Assembly: GCA_910575815.1 (NCBI GenBank)
Contig: CAJTFN010000002.1
Coordinates: 75,450 to 139,449 of the forward strand
Source of the DNA: Oscillospiraceae bacterium
GTDB taxonomy: Bacteria; Bacillota; Clostridia; Oscillospirales; Oscillospiraceae
Length of the DNA: 64,000 nucleotides
Direction of reading: 5' to 3'
Part shown: positions 34,611 to 43,272 of the stretch, piece by piece
Numbering within the stretch: position 1 is the stretch's first letter
Layout: the number at the start of each line of letters is the position of its first letter
Position numbers and translations under genes: made by a program
The notes under the pieces: generated by a model
Databases searched by the model: none
What the model was told of the DNA's origin: nothing
The model's input: only the letters and a program-made list of their open reading frames with translations

Positions 34611-34879
34611 CCTCCGCCGCCTCCGTTTCGCAGATAATCATTGAAGGTCTTCAGGTCCTCCTTCGTCTCTTGAGGAAGGGCGTTGAAGTCCACGTCCCGG
34701 ACCGCGCCCTCCAGGGCGTAGAGATGGACCAGGCAAACCTGGGGCCAGCGGATCTTCAGCCGGAAGAACGCCTCCTTGGCCCCCGCTTCCAGCAGCTCCT
34801 CCCGGGAGCCGATGCCCACGGCCCGCAGCTTCCGGGCCATCTCTCCGCCGATGTTCCGCATGGTGGTCAGGTTCGTCAT
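34607..34879 (-). CDS. TfoX C-terminal-domain protein
   Basis: 90 residues. TNLTTMRNIGGEMARKLRAVGIGSREEL and VCLVHLYALEGAVRDVDFNALPQETKEDL match the TfoX/Sxy C-terminal domain, a helix-hairpin-helix-like module, found alone in many Firmicutes. The competence role known from Proteobacteria cannot be assumed because the N-terminal TfoX domain is absent. First of the overlapping set with the MmcQ-like and MBL genes. Confidence 0.88.
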   Translation of the reverse strand: MTNLTTMRNIGGEMARKLRAVGIGSREELLEAGAKEAFFRLKIRWPQVCLVHLYALEGAVRDVDFNALPQETKEDLKTFNDYLRNGGGGG

Positions 34880-34907
34880 GCCGCGCCTCCTTCCGGTGTG
34901 GCCGAGG

Positions 34908-35348
34908 TCAAAATTTCATATACAGCAAGGGATAGGGCCCGCCCTGCTCGTCGGTCTCCGCGCGCTTCCAGACATGGAAGCCCATGTGTTCATAAAAGCT
35001 CCTGGCCCGGGGGTTTTCCTCGTTGACGGTGAGCTCCCGAACGCCGCAGCGTTCCATGCCGTACTGGAGCAGCTCCTTTCCCAGGCCCGCTCCAATGTGT
35101 TCCGGCAAGAGGAACAACATCTCCAGCCGCTCCCCGCCGATGCCCATGAATCCGGCGAGGCGTCCCCCCTCGTTCTCCGCCGCCACCAGGAGGGGAACCT
35201 CCCTCAGCGCCTGGGGAACCTTGGCCTTGATCTCCGCGATCCCCTCCGGGGAAAGAAAGGCATGGGTGGCCTTGACAGACTTCTCCCACACCTCCAGGAG
35301 TTCCTTCACCAGCGCCGGCTCCCGGGCCGGCTTTTCCACAATCCGCAT
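34908..35348 (-). CDS. GNAT-family N-acetyltransferase
   Basis: 146 residues. The acetyl-CoA loop appears as LPEHIGAGLGKELLQYG (Q/RxxGxG/A), followed by ELTVNEENPRARSFYEHMGFHVW, the beta5-alpha4 block of GNAT enzymes. The resemblance is to small YjaB/PhnO-like members that acetylate amines. Substrate unknown. It lies behind a strong bidirectional terminator and so has its own promoter or is read from beyond it at low level. Confidence 0.88.
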   Translation of the reverse strand: MRIVEKPAREPALVKELLEVWEKSVKATHAFLSPEGIAEIKAKVPQALREVPLLVAAENEGGRLAGFMGIGGERLEMLFLLPEHIGAGLGKELLQYGMERCGVRELTVNEENPRARSFYEHMGFHVWKRAETDEQGGPYPLLYMKF

Positions 35349-35360
35349 AATTCCTCCCTG

Positions 35361-35403
35361 TAAAAAACGGGAGACGGAACTTCTTCCATCTCCCGGCTTT
35401 TTC
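35361..35403 (-). terminator. Terminator between murA and the GNAT gene
   Basis: CGGGAGA / TCTCCCG stem (35368-35395) with T-runs on both strands (six T on the minus strand, CTTTTT on the plus strand). Stops read-through from murA. Confidence 0.75.
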
Positions 35404-35570
35404 CACTTAAAAGCTGTATTCAGAACCGCGGGATGGGGGACAGGCGAGGATATCTGCCGTCAGGCAAGGAGATTTCCCTCAGGCATCCTGACGGATGGCA
35501 AGGGAAATCGACGGAGTCCCGGCGGCAAAAGACCGGCCGGGCCCTGTGCCGCGGCTGTGAATACCGGTTC

Positions 35571-36866
35571 TCAGCCCAGGCGGAGCCGGTGGCGCTCCTC
35601 TGTTTCCTCCACGGCCCGGATGTTGGCGCCCAGGGCCTGGAGCTTTTCCACAAGGTTCTCGTAGCCCCGCTCAATGTAGTGGACGCAGGTAATCTCGCTG
35701 GGCCCCTGGGCGGCCAGGGCGGCAATGACCAGCGCGGCCCCGGCCCGAAGGTCCGACGCCTGAATGGGCGCGCCTACCAAATGGTCCACGCCCTCCACCA
35801 CGGCGGTCTTGTCGTCCACCTGGATATTGGCGCCCATGCGCCGGAGCTCGTCCACATAACGGTAGCGGCTGCTCCACACGCTCTCCGTCACCAGGGAGAT
35901 TCCCTGGGCCAGGGAGAGCACTGTGGTAATCTGGGGCTGCATGTCCGTGGGAAAGCCGGGGTAGGGCAAGGTCTTGATGTTCGCCCGGCGGAGGGGTCCG
36001 TTTCGCCGGACCAGAAGGGTGTCCTCGTGCTCCTCCACCTCGACGCCGCACTCCTGGAGCTTGGCGGTGATGCAGTCCATGTGCTTGGGAATGATATTCT
36101 TCACCAGCACCTGTCCGCCGGTGGCAGCCACGGCGGCCATGTAGGTGCCCGCCTCGATCTGGTCGGGAATGATGGCGTAGCTGCCGCCCCGGAGGCGGTC
36201 CACGCCGCGGATTTTGATGGTGTCCGTGCCCGCGCCCCGGATGTTGGCCCCCATGGAGTTCAGGAAGTTGGCCAGATCCACGATGTGGGGCTCTTTGGCG
36301 GCGTTTTCAATGACGGTGCGGCCCTCCGCCATGACGGCGGCCATCATGATGTTCATCGTGGCACCCACGGAGACCACATCCAGGTAAATGCTGGTGCCCT
36401 TCAAAGGATGCTCTCCGGCGGTGGCGCGGATGAAGCCGCCCTCCACGGCCACGGTGGCCCCCAGGGCGTTGAAGCCCTTCATGTGCTGGTCAATGGGGCG
36501 GACGCCGCCGAAGTTGCACCCGCCGGGCAGAGCCACCTCCGCCTGGCCGAAGCGGCCCAGCAGCGCGCCGATGAAGTAGGTGGACGCCCGAATCCGCCGG
36601 GCCAGGTCATAGGGGGTGCGGGTGGAGTGAATGTGGCGGCAGTCCACCTCCACGGTGTGCCGGTCCACGGTGCGGACTCCCGCCCCCAGCTGCTCCAAAA
36701 TGTTGAGGCACAGCGTCACGTCGGAAATCTGGGGAATGTTTTCAATGCGGCAGACCCCGTCCACCAGGAGGGCGGCAGGAATAATGGCAACGGCGGCGTT
36801 TTTCGCGCCGCTGATTTCAACTTCTCCAAACAGGGGCTTTCCGCCCTGTATCATAAATTTTGTCAA
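35571..36866 (-). CDS. murA: UDP-N-acetylglucosamine 1-carboxyvinyltransferase
   Basis: 431 residues from TTG 36866 (GAGAGGG, 8-base gap); the first ATG, four codons on, is too far from the ribosome site. First committed step of peptidoglycan: transfer of enolpyruvate from PEP to UDP-GlcNAc. Catalytic Cys117 in LPGGCNFG is the fosfomycin target. Also SGAKNAA at the N-terminus and the RxGA-like segments GRTVIENAA and YPGFPTDMQPQ. Normal length. Upstream promoter TTGCAT-17-TATGAT at 37,015-37,043. Confidence 0.96.
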   Translation of the reverse strand: MTKFMIQGGKPLFGEVEISGAKNAAVAIIPAALLVDGVCRIENIPQISDVTLCLNILEQLGAGVRTVDRHTVEVDCRHIHSTRTPYDLARRIRASTYFIGALLGRFGQAEVALPGGCNFGGVRPIDQHMKGFNALGATVAVEGGFIRATAGEHPLKGTSIYLDVVSVGATMNIMMAAVMAEGRTVIENAAKEPHIVDLANFLNSMGANIRGAGTDTIKIRGVDRLRGGSYAIIPDQIEAGTYMAAVAATGGQVLVKNIIPKHMDCITAKLQECGVEVEEHEDTLLVRRNGPLRRANIKTLPYPGFPTDMQPQITTVLSLAQGISLVTESVWSSRYRYVDELRRMGANIQVDDKTAVVEGVDHLVGAPIQASDLRAGAALVIAALAAQGPSEITCVHYIERGYENLVEKLQALGANIRAVEETEERHRLRLG

Positions 36867-37014
36867 AATATTGACCCTCTCTTCATGCTGCTTTTTGCCG
36901 GACCGGCCCTTTCAGGAAATCACAGAAAACAGTTTGCCCGTCTGGCGGCGCTTCATACCCGCGAAGAGCGCGGGGAGGTAAAATCTTCTTTGCACATCCT
37001 TTATATGCTACGTT

Positions 37015-37043
37015 ATCATAGCATAAGCCGGCGAAAAATGCAA
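37015..37043 (-). promoter_or_regulatory. murA promoter
   Basis: TTGCAT (37043-37038), 17-base spacer, TATGAT (37020-37015), about 150 bases before the TTG start. Rest of the 300-base gap: nothing else seen except the next terminator. Confidence 0.7.
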
Positions 37044-37108
37044 ACCTTTCCTTCCGTGTTTTTACATAATGTTTTGTCGAAATCCGCCTTTCCCTTCCAC
37101 CGCGGGCG

Positions 37109-37132
37109 AAAAACCCGGCCTTTGCGGCCGGG
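37109..37132 (-). terminator. Terminator of the wal operon
   Basis: CCCGGCC / GGCCGGG stem with a 5-base loop and TTTTTC on the minus strand, just after the walI-like gene. Confidence 0.85.
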
Positions 37133-37174
37133 CAGTTGGGTAATATCTGGATTTTTCAGGAAGCGCCCTTCCTC

Positions 37175-38002
37175 TCACGGACTTCCCTCTCCGGGCCGGG
37201 CGCCTCCGGCGCTGACGGAGCCGGTATAGCAGTTGACATAATAGTCCTCCGTGTCGGTGACGATCCGCCACACCGGAGCCAGGGACAGCGCCGCGCCGCC
37301 GCTCTGGAGCTCATAGCAAAGCCGGACATCCGTCACCGCCGAGGCCACCACCACGCTCTCCCGGCGCATCCGCTGGAAGGCCACCAGAGCCCCGGCGGCG
37401 GAGAGGGGTTCCTCCCCGGAGGCGGGGGAGCCGGTCTTGGGCAGCAGCGTGCCGGTGACGCCGGTGACCACATTCTCCGTCACCGTAAAGGTCACCGAGG
37501 CGTTGAACACCGGCAGGCCGTTGTAGAGGCAGGCCGCGGAAAAGACGCCTCCGCCGGTCTCGTCCAGCCCGGGGGCGGGCAGCTCACAGGCAAACATCCG
37601 GCAGAAATCCCGGCAGAAGCCCTCCGGGTCCTCCGACAGCCGCCCCGACGCCTCAAAGCCGCCGCCGGAACGAAAAAAGGCCTCTCCCGCCGCGCCGGCG
37701 TAATGGTAAATGCCGCCGCCCTGGTCCGAGGCGGTGAGGGACTTTCCCAGCAGGAACCCGGCGGCCCGCTCCTCCTGGGCCGTGTCCCGGGAGAGGGTCA
37801 CCCCGTCCGGGGGGCGGTCCTGGGAGATGGCCCGGGGATCCAGGGTCATGCCGTCCTCTTGGAAAAGGGCCACCAGCTGCTCCGCCGTCCGGCGGAACGC
37901 GTCCTGCTCCGCTCCCCGGCGCTGGGCCAGGGACCCCAGAAGAAAGGCGTTGACCAGCACGAGAATCAGGATGATGATGTTCTTCAGCCGGAAGCGGTCC
38001 AA
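37175..38002 (-). CDS. walI: WalI/YycI-like regulatory membrane protein
   Basis: 275 residues from TTG 38002 (GGAGGG, about 8-base gap). Type II membrane protein: LKNIIILILVLVNAFLLGSLA is the single helix, then a large outside domain rich in Gly, ending PVWRIVTDTEDYYVNCYTGSV, typical of the YycI C-terminal motif. In Bacillus, YycH and YycI together hold WalK in check. Here it is the last gene of walR-(repeat)-walK-walH-walI. Sequence divergence from the Bacillus protein is high, so the name rests on position, topology and the C-terminal pattern. Confidence 0.8.
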   Translation of the reverse strand: MDRFRLKNIIILILVLVNAFLLGSLAQRRGAEQDAFRRTAEQLVALFQEDGMTLDPRAISQDRPPDGVTLSRDTAQEERAAGFLLGKSLTASDQGGGIYHYAGAAGEAFFRSGGGFEASGRLSEDPEGFCRDFCRMFACELPAPGLDETGGGVFSAACLYNGLPVFNASVTFTVTENVVTGVTGTLLPKTGSPASGEEPLSAAGALVAFQRMRRESVVVASAVTDVRLCYELQSGGAALSLAPVWRIVTDTEDYYVNCYTGSVSAGGARPGEGSP

Positions 38003-38019
38003 GCAATCTCCCTCCTTCC

Positions 38020-39297
38020 TCAGTCCGACAGCCAGCAGGCCCGGCACTCCCCGTTCCGCTCCACGTAGCCCACGGAGAGCTCCTTCCCCGGGTCCTTGGC
38101 CGCCACGGCCAGGGCCTGCGCCAAGGGGAGCAGCAGCGACGGCTCCCCCGCCGGGTTATACTGCCGGAAGCGCACCGTTAACGCGGTGACGCCGGCGCCG
38201 GTGAGGGTGATCTCCGCGGCAAAGCCGCCGTCCTGAAAGCGGACGGGAACCCCGCCCAATTGATAGCCAAAGCGAAGCACCGTCGTCTCCCCGTTCCGGC
38301 GGAGCCCCCGGAGGTACAGCCGGGCCTCTCCCGAAACCGGGGTCAGCAAGTCCCCCAGCAGGGCCCCGGCCCCCAGGGCCGCCTCCCGCAGGGTGGGCTG
38401 CTCTCCGGCGGACCGGATTTTCAGGGTGGGAGTCTGGCCGCTCTGGTAAAAAACGCTGTTGTCCGGCCGGATGCGCACGGTCCGGTCCCGGTCCATAATC
38501 AGCTCCGTGCCGCTGGACTCCGTGTGCCGGGTCTGGCTCCGGGGATTGAAGCCCAGGGCGCTCAAAAGCCAGTCCGTGGAAGCCAGCGGGTCTCCCACCG
38601 TGTAAGCGGGGAGCTCCGGCAGCTCCGACGGCAGCAGGGAACAGGGGTCCAGCTCCCGCTCCGGGCTGTCCGCCCCGCCGTCCATGGCGAAAAGCGTTCC
38701 CCCCAGCTCATAGCGGCCGATGATCTGGTCCAGGCTGTCCGCCGAGACGGCGGTGGCCGCCCGGTAACAGTTCTCCCGGCCGTCCCAGAGATAAAGGGCG
38801 ATTCCCCCATCCTGGGGGGCAATGAGCAGGCGGCGGGCGTTCAGGTCCTCCCGGGGGGAGAGCTCCTCGCCGCCTCCCACCAGCCCCGCCAGCACCGAAA
38901 GGGGCAGAGACTCCAAAAAGTCGTAATAGAGGGACGTCCCCTCCAGAGCCCGGAGGAAATCTCCGCTGCCGCAGACGGCGTAATCCCTGGCGGAGCCCAG
39001 GGCCTCCAGCAGGCAGCGGCCCAGGGGCTCGGTAAACGCGTCGCTCCCGGTTGACATGGTTCCGCTGCCATAGCGGCCATAGGCCCCGGTGACCGCCACC
39101 CGCACCGGCGCCGTCAGCCCGGCGGCGGGGGAGGCGCTGATGATCTGGTTGGCCGTCCCGGCGGCCTCGTCATAGGCCGCCGGCAGCTCCAGGCTGCTCA
39201 GCTGGGACCGGGCCAGCAGCACCACCGCCAGAATGGACAACAGGGTGATGGTGATATTTTGCAAGAAATTCCGGCGGCTTCGCCGCTGTTCCTCCAT
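38020..39297 (-). CDS. walH: WalH/YycH-like regulatory membrane protein
   Basis: 425 residues, ATG 3 bases after walK stop. One N-terminal helix (NITITLLSILAVVLLA) and a large outside part with no other membrane segment, as YycH. The C-terminal half has SSGTELIMDRDRTVRIRPDN, FYQSGQ, the YycH block, and LRFGYQLGGVPVRFQDGGFAAEI. It should interact with WalK in the outer leaflet face. The middle is poorly conserved. Operon order supports the call. Confidence 0.83.
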   Translation of the reverse strand: MEEQRRSRRNFLQNITITLLSILAVVLLARSQLSSLELPAAYDEAAGTANQIISASPAAGLTAPVRVAVTGAYGRYGSGTMSTGSDAFTEPLGRCLLEALGSARDYAVCGSGDFLRALEGTSLYYDFLESLPLSVLAGLVGGGEELSPREDLNARRLLIAPQDGGIALYLWDGRENCYRAATAVSADSLDQIIGRYELGGTLFAMDGGADSPERELDPCSLLPSELPELPAYTVGDPLASTDWLLSALGFNPRSQTRHTESSGTELIMDRDRTVRIRPDNSVFYQSGQTPTLKIRSAGEQPTLREAALGAGALLGDLLTPVSGEARLYLRGLRRNGETTVLRFGYQLGGVPVRFQDGGFAAEITLTGAGVTALTVRFRQYNPAGEPSLLLPLAQALAVAAKDPGKELSVGYVERNGECRACWLSD

Positions 39298-39300
39298 GGG

Positions 39301-41106
39301 CTATTCCTCCGTTTGGCCCCCCCTGCCCTGGGCGATGGGCAGGGTCATGCGAATGGTGGTACCCGGCCCCTCGTGAGGGGCCAGGGCAATGGTGCCGCGG
39401 TGGCGCTGCACAATCTCCCGGGCGATGGAAAGCCCCAGACCGGTGCCTCCGGACTCCCGGGACCGGGCCTTGTCCACCCGGTAGAACCGCTCGAAAATCC
39501 GCTCCCGGTCCCGTTCCGGGATGCCGATGCCGTCGTCCCAGACCTCCATCCAGACGGTGTCCTCCTCACAGCCCGCCAGGACCCGGATGTGCCCGCCGTC
39601 GGGGGTGTACTTGATGGCGTTTCCCAGAATGTTCATCATCACCTGCTCCAGCCGGCTCCGGTCCCCCACGATGAGGGGCAGGTGATCCAAATCGCCGCAG
39701 GTCAGCTCATGCCCCCGCTGCTGGGCGTTCAGGGCGCTGGAGCGAACCACGCTCCGGATGGACTCGGCAAAGGGGAACCGGGAGAGGACCAGCTCCGCGT
39801 CTCCCCGGTCCAGCCGGGAGAGGGTGAGGAGATCCTGAACGATGTGGGTCATCCGGTCCGTCTCCGTGATGATGATGTCCAAGAAGTTGTTGGCGGTGTC
39901 CAGGGGGATGTCCCCCTCGGCGTCCCGGAGGGTCTCGGCATAGGTCCGGACATTGGTCAGGGGAGTCCGGAGCTCGTGGGAGACGTTGGCCACGAATTCC
40001 TTTCGCCGCTCCTCGTTCCGGTGCTGCTCCGTCACGTCGTGAAGGACGATGAGGACACCTCCCCGCTCCCGGTCGGAGAAGGGAGCCAGATAGACCTCCA
40101 GGGTCTTGTCCCCGGCCTCCAGCTGCCCCTCGGCGAAGTTGGGCCGCTGGAGGGCCAGCATCTCCTGGAAGGGGTAAATGGAGCCGAAGAGCTCGTCATA
40201 GGTGCACTGGGGACCCACGGGGCGCTGGAGCATGTCGTTGGCGGCGGGGTTGCAGTGGATGAGCTTGCCGTCGTGGGAGAAGGCCACCACGCCGTCGGTC
40301 ATGTGGAGAAAGAGGGTGTCCAGCTTGTTCCGCTCGTTCTCCACGGCGGCCAGAGTGGTCTGGAGCACTCCGGCCATTTCGTTAAAGGTGCCGGTGAGGA
40401 TGCCAATCTCGTCGGTGGACTCCACGGGCAGGGCGCTGCCGAAATCCCCGGCGGCCACCCGCTCCGCTCCGGCGGTGAGTTTTTCGATGGGGTCCACCAT
40501 GGTTTTGGAGAGGAGGAAGCTCAAAAGCACGGAGATCAAAAGGCCGATGAACAGGGCCTGCATGATGATGACAAAGAGCTGCTCGTTGAGTCCGGATACG
40601 GTGTCCCGGTTGTCCAGGATATAGATGATGAAGGCGTTGCCGCCGCCGAAGATGGGGATGGCGGCGTCCATATAGTCGGCGGTGACGTCGCTGACGTCGC
40701 CGATGCCGGTCTCATCCCGCCGGAGGACGGCGTTCCGGGCGGTGAGAAGATTGGGGCTCTGCTCCCGGGGCATGGCGCTTTCGTCGGCGGAGCCGCCCAG
40801 GTAAGCGCCGGTGGCGCCGTCCAGGACGAAGTAGTTTCGGCTGCTGTAATCGATGCCCAGCCGTCCGGCGGCGGCGTCCATCATCTGCTGAATACGCAGC
40901 GCGCCGTCCTCCTGGGCGGCCTCGCCCCGGAGGGAGGAGACGAATTCCCGCTGGTCCGCGCCGAAGACGCTGTCGATCTGCTGATAGAAGGTGTTGGTAA
41001 AGAAGCTGGAGACGTTGATGGTCAGGAAGGCTCCCACCACCACCATCAGGGAGGTGATTAGGAGCAGCAGAATTAAAGTCAGCTTCATATGGAGGCTTCG
41101 AAACAT
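39301..41106 (-). CDS. walK: WalK-type sensor histidine kinase
   Basis: 601 residues. The start ATG 41106 follows AAGGTG; a frame extending upstream by 198 codons consists only of the repeat element and is not used. Helix 1 (residues 8-30), outside sensor (31-175), helix 2 (179-200), HAMP (about 201-253), PAS (about 262-365), HisKA with His377 in FVANVSHELRTPL, HATPase motifs NILGNAIKYTP, DDGIGIP and GTGLGLSIA. This is the domain order of WalK, the essential kinase that controls cell-wall hydrolases. Cognate to walR on the far side of a repeat element. Confidence 0.93.
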   Translation of the reverse strand: MFRSLHMKLTLILLLLITSLMVVVGAFLTINVSSFFTNTFYQQIDSVFGADQREFVSSLRGEAAQEDGALRIQQMMDAAAGRLGIDYSSRNYFVLDGATGAYLGGSADESAMPREQSPNLLTARNAVLRRDETGIGDVSDVTADYMDAAIPIFGGGNAFIIYILDNRDTVSGLNEQLFVIIMQALFIGLLISVLLSFLLSKTMVDPIEKLTAGAERVAAGDFGSALPVESTDEIGILTGTFNEMAGVLQTTLAAVENERNKLDTLFLHMTDGVVAFSHDGKLIHCNPAANDMLQRPVGPQCTYDELFGSIYPFQEMLALQRPNFAEGQLEAGDKTLEVYLAPFSDRERGGVLIVLHDVTEQHRNEERRKEFVANVSHELRTPLTNVRTYAETLRDAEGDIPLDTANNFLDIIITETDRMTHIVQDLLTLSRLDRGDAELVLSRFPFAESIRSVVRSSALNAQQRGHELTCGDLDHLPLIVGDRSRLEQVMMNILGNAIKYTPDGGHIRVLAGCEEDTVWMEVWDDGIGIPERDRERIFERFYRVDKARSRESGGTGLGLSIAREIVQRHRGTIALAPHEGPGTTIRMTLPIAQGRGGQTEE

Positions 41107-41144
41107 AGAAACACCTTCTTTTTCCTTCAAGAGGGGAGCTGGTA

Positions 41145-41707
41145 CTCGCCCTAACGGGCGGGGGGATTTCAGCCATGAAGATGGCTGGTCCTTTGCACCC
41201 CCCATTTTCTCTTTTTCTTCCAGAAGAAAACGAGAAAACGGGCCGTGCACGGTCCAAAAGAGAAAAAGAAGTAGGGACGCGAAGGACGGGGGCGCGCCTG
41301 AATGACTGGCTGAAGCCAGGAATGACTTCTCACGCGGCACCAGATTGAGCGGGGGTTTTGTCCGTGATCGAACGGACCAGCCGCTTTTTTCGCTGCCGCT
41401 CACAAGCAATCGAATCGGTCCGGCGCCGTCAGCCGGGCCGATTCTACTACCGGCCAGCGACAGCGGAAAGAGAAATACGCCAAGTCGAGGACCACCAGCT
41501 CCCGTTTGACTGCGCCGCGGGGAAGTCATTCCTGGCTTCGGCCAGTCATTCAGGCGCGCCCCCGCGTCGTCCCCTCGTACTTCTTTTTCTCTTTTGGACC
41601 GTGCACGGCCCGTTTTCTCGTTTTCTTCTGGAAGAAAACGAGAAAATGGGGGGTGCAAAGCACCAGCCATCTTCATGGCTGAATCCTCCCCCGCCCGCAA
41701 GGGCGAG
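41145..41707. repeat. Dispersed palindromic repeat, copy B (long form), inside the wal operon
   Basis: 563 bp with the same two inverted arms and centre as the copy at 31 kb; the two agree over nearly their whole length. It fills the space between the walR stop (41726) and the walK ATG (41106). The left arm begins CTCGCCCTAACGGGCG, the right arm ends GGGCGAG. Confidence 0.9.
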
Positions 41708-41725
41708 AAAACGCTCCGTCTCCGC

Positions 41726-42439
41726 TCAGGAGACCGAGAAATAGTACCCTGCCCCCCGGCGGGTCAGGATATATACCGGCGAGGCCGGGTCGGCCTCAAT
41801 CTTCTCCCGGAGGCGCCGGACGGTGACGTCCACGGTCCGCACGTCGTCCCCCACATACCCGTAGTTCCAAACCTGCTCCATCAGGTCCACCCGGGAATAC
41901 ACCTTGTTGGGATGGCTGGCCAAAAACGTCAGCAGCTCGTACTCCCGCTGGGTTAAGTCAATCGCCTTCCCCCCGCGGAAAACCTGATGGCTGTCCGTGT
42001 TGATCGCCAGATCCCCCGCCACCGGCATGGCGCTGTCCGCCGCCGCGGTCCCCGCCGGGGCCGCCATGGAGGTGCGGCGGATGTTCGCCTCCACCCGGGC
42101 AACCACCTCCCGCATGGAAAAGGGCTTGGTGATGTAATCGTCCGCCCCGATCTCCAGCCCCCGGACCTTGTCGTCCTCTTCCTCCCGGGCGGTGAGAAGC
42201 AGGATGGGCACGTTGTCCCCGTCCTTCCGCAAGGCCTCGCACACGTCGAAGCCGATCATCTTCGGCAGCATGATGTCCAGAAGAATCAGGTCCGGCTTCT
42301 CCGTCCGGGCCTTGCGCAGGCCCTCCTCGCCGTCGTAGGCCTCCAGCGTCCGGTACCCCTTGCGTTCCAGGTTGAAGCGCAGGATATCCACAATGTTTTT
42401 CTCGTCCTCTACGATCAGAACGGTCTTCTCTTCACTCAT
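41726..42439 (-). CDS. walR: WalR-type response regulator
   Basis: 237 residues from ATG 42439. Receiver: LIVEDEKN, phosphoacceptor Asp55 in LLDIMLP, LTAREEEDDK, TKPF. Winged helix: LTQREYELLTFLASHPNKVYSR, then VDVTVRRLREKIEADP and GAGYYF. The layout matches WalR/YycF, which binds TGTWAH-type direct repeats before autolysin genes. A short Ala/Gly linker joins the domains. Separated from walK by the repeat element. Confidence 0.93.
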   Translation of the reverse strand: MSEEKTVLIVEDEKNIVDILRFNLERKGYRTLEAYDGEEGLRKARTEKPDLILLDIMLPKMIGFDVCEALRKDGDNVPILLLTAREEEDDKVRGLEIGADDYITKPFSMREVVARVEANIRRTSMAAPAGTAAADSAMPVAGDLAINTDSHQVFRGGKAIDLTQREYELLTFLASHPNKVYSRVDLMEQVWNYGYVGDDVRTVDVTVRRLREKIEADPASPVYILTRRGAGYYFSVS

Positions 42440-42493
42440 ACGATCCCCTTCCTTTCCCGGCAAAAGCCGCGAAGCCCCAAGCGCTCCCGCCGC

Positions 42494-43042
42494 CTACAGT
42501 CCCAGCAGCACCTTCGCCTTCAACACGGCAGCCACGGTCTTGGCGTCCTCAATTTCGCCGGAAAGACAGCGGCGAACCATCTCGTCGAAGGGAATCCGCT
42601 CCAGGTTCAAAAACTCGTCCGGGTCCAGGCGCTGTTCGCCCATCCGCAAATCCCGGGCCAGATAGAGATACAGAATCTCGCCGTAGCAGCCGGGGGAGGG
42701 CAGAATCCGGCCCATGGATTCATAGCGCCCCGGCGTCGCGCCGGTCTCCTCCCTTAGCTCCCGGAGCCCCGCCTCCCCGGGGTCCTCTCCCGGCTCCAGC
42801 TTCCCAGCGGGGATCTCCAGAAGGGGTTTGCCGAAGACATAGCGGAACTGGGTGACCGCCAGCACATGGTTCTCCTCGTCCAGAGGCAGAACCGCCACGC
42901 CGCCGGGGTGGTCCGCCACCTCTCTTGAGGCGGTATCGCCGTTGGGAAGCAACACCGTGTCCACATGGACCCGGAGGATTCTCCCCGAAAATTTCTCCTC
43001 CCGGCTCAGCATCCGCTCCGTTAAATCCATTTGCCTGCTCAT
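42494..43042 (-). CDS. NUDIX hydrolase, probable ADP-ribose pyrophosphatase
   Basis: 182 residues from ATG 43042 (AAAGGA about 9 bases upstream). The NUDIX box is complete within GEDPGEAGLRELREETGA. The N-terminal FSGRILRVHVDTVLLPNG and GGVAVLPLDEENHVLAVTQFRYVFGKPLLEIPAGKLE are typical of the NudF/ADPR-pyrophosphatase branch, which splits ADP-ribose to AMP and ribose phosphate. The C-terminus is shared with YqkG-like members. Substrate is inferred. Codirectional with walR, 54 bases away. Confidence 0.9.
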   Translation of the reverse strand: MSRQMDLTERMLSREEKFSGRILRVHVDTVLLPNGDTASREVADHPGGVAVLPLDEENHVLAVTQFRYVFGKPLLEIPAGKLEPGEDPGEAGLRELREETGATPGRYESMGRILPSPGCYGEILYLYLARDLRMGEQRLDPDEFLNLERIPFDEMVRRCLSGEIEDAKTVAAVLKAKVLLGL

Positions 43043-43272
43043 GTCCCCGCGTCCTTTCCAAGGGTCCGGCGGACCCGATTTTGGTAAACTCACTGATATA
43101 TGGGAATTATAGCACGTTGCCGCTGAAATTAAAAGAGAAATTGTCCAGAATCCCCGCTGCGCTCCTTCCTTTGGGAACCGGCGCGGCGCTTTTCCCTGGT
43201 TCACCGGAGGAAATTTTACCCCGTTTTTCTTTTCCCTCCCCGTCCGTCAGGACGCGCATCCGCCGGGGCTCT

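Noticed and set aside
41107..41700. 198-codon N-terminal extension of walK
   Set aside because: It is read through the repeat element; the ATG at 41106 has a ribosome site and starts exactly at the first membrane helix region.
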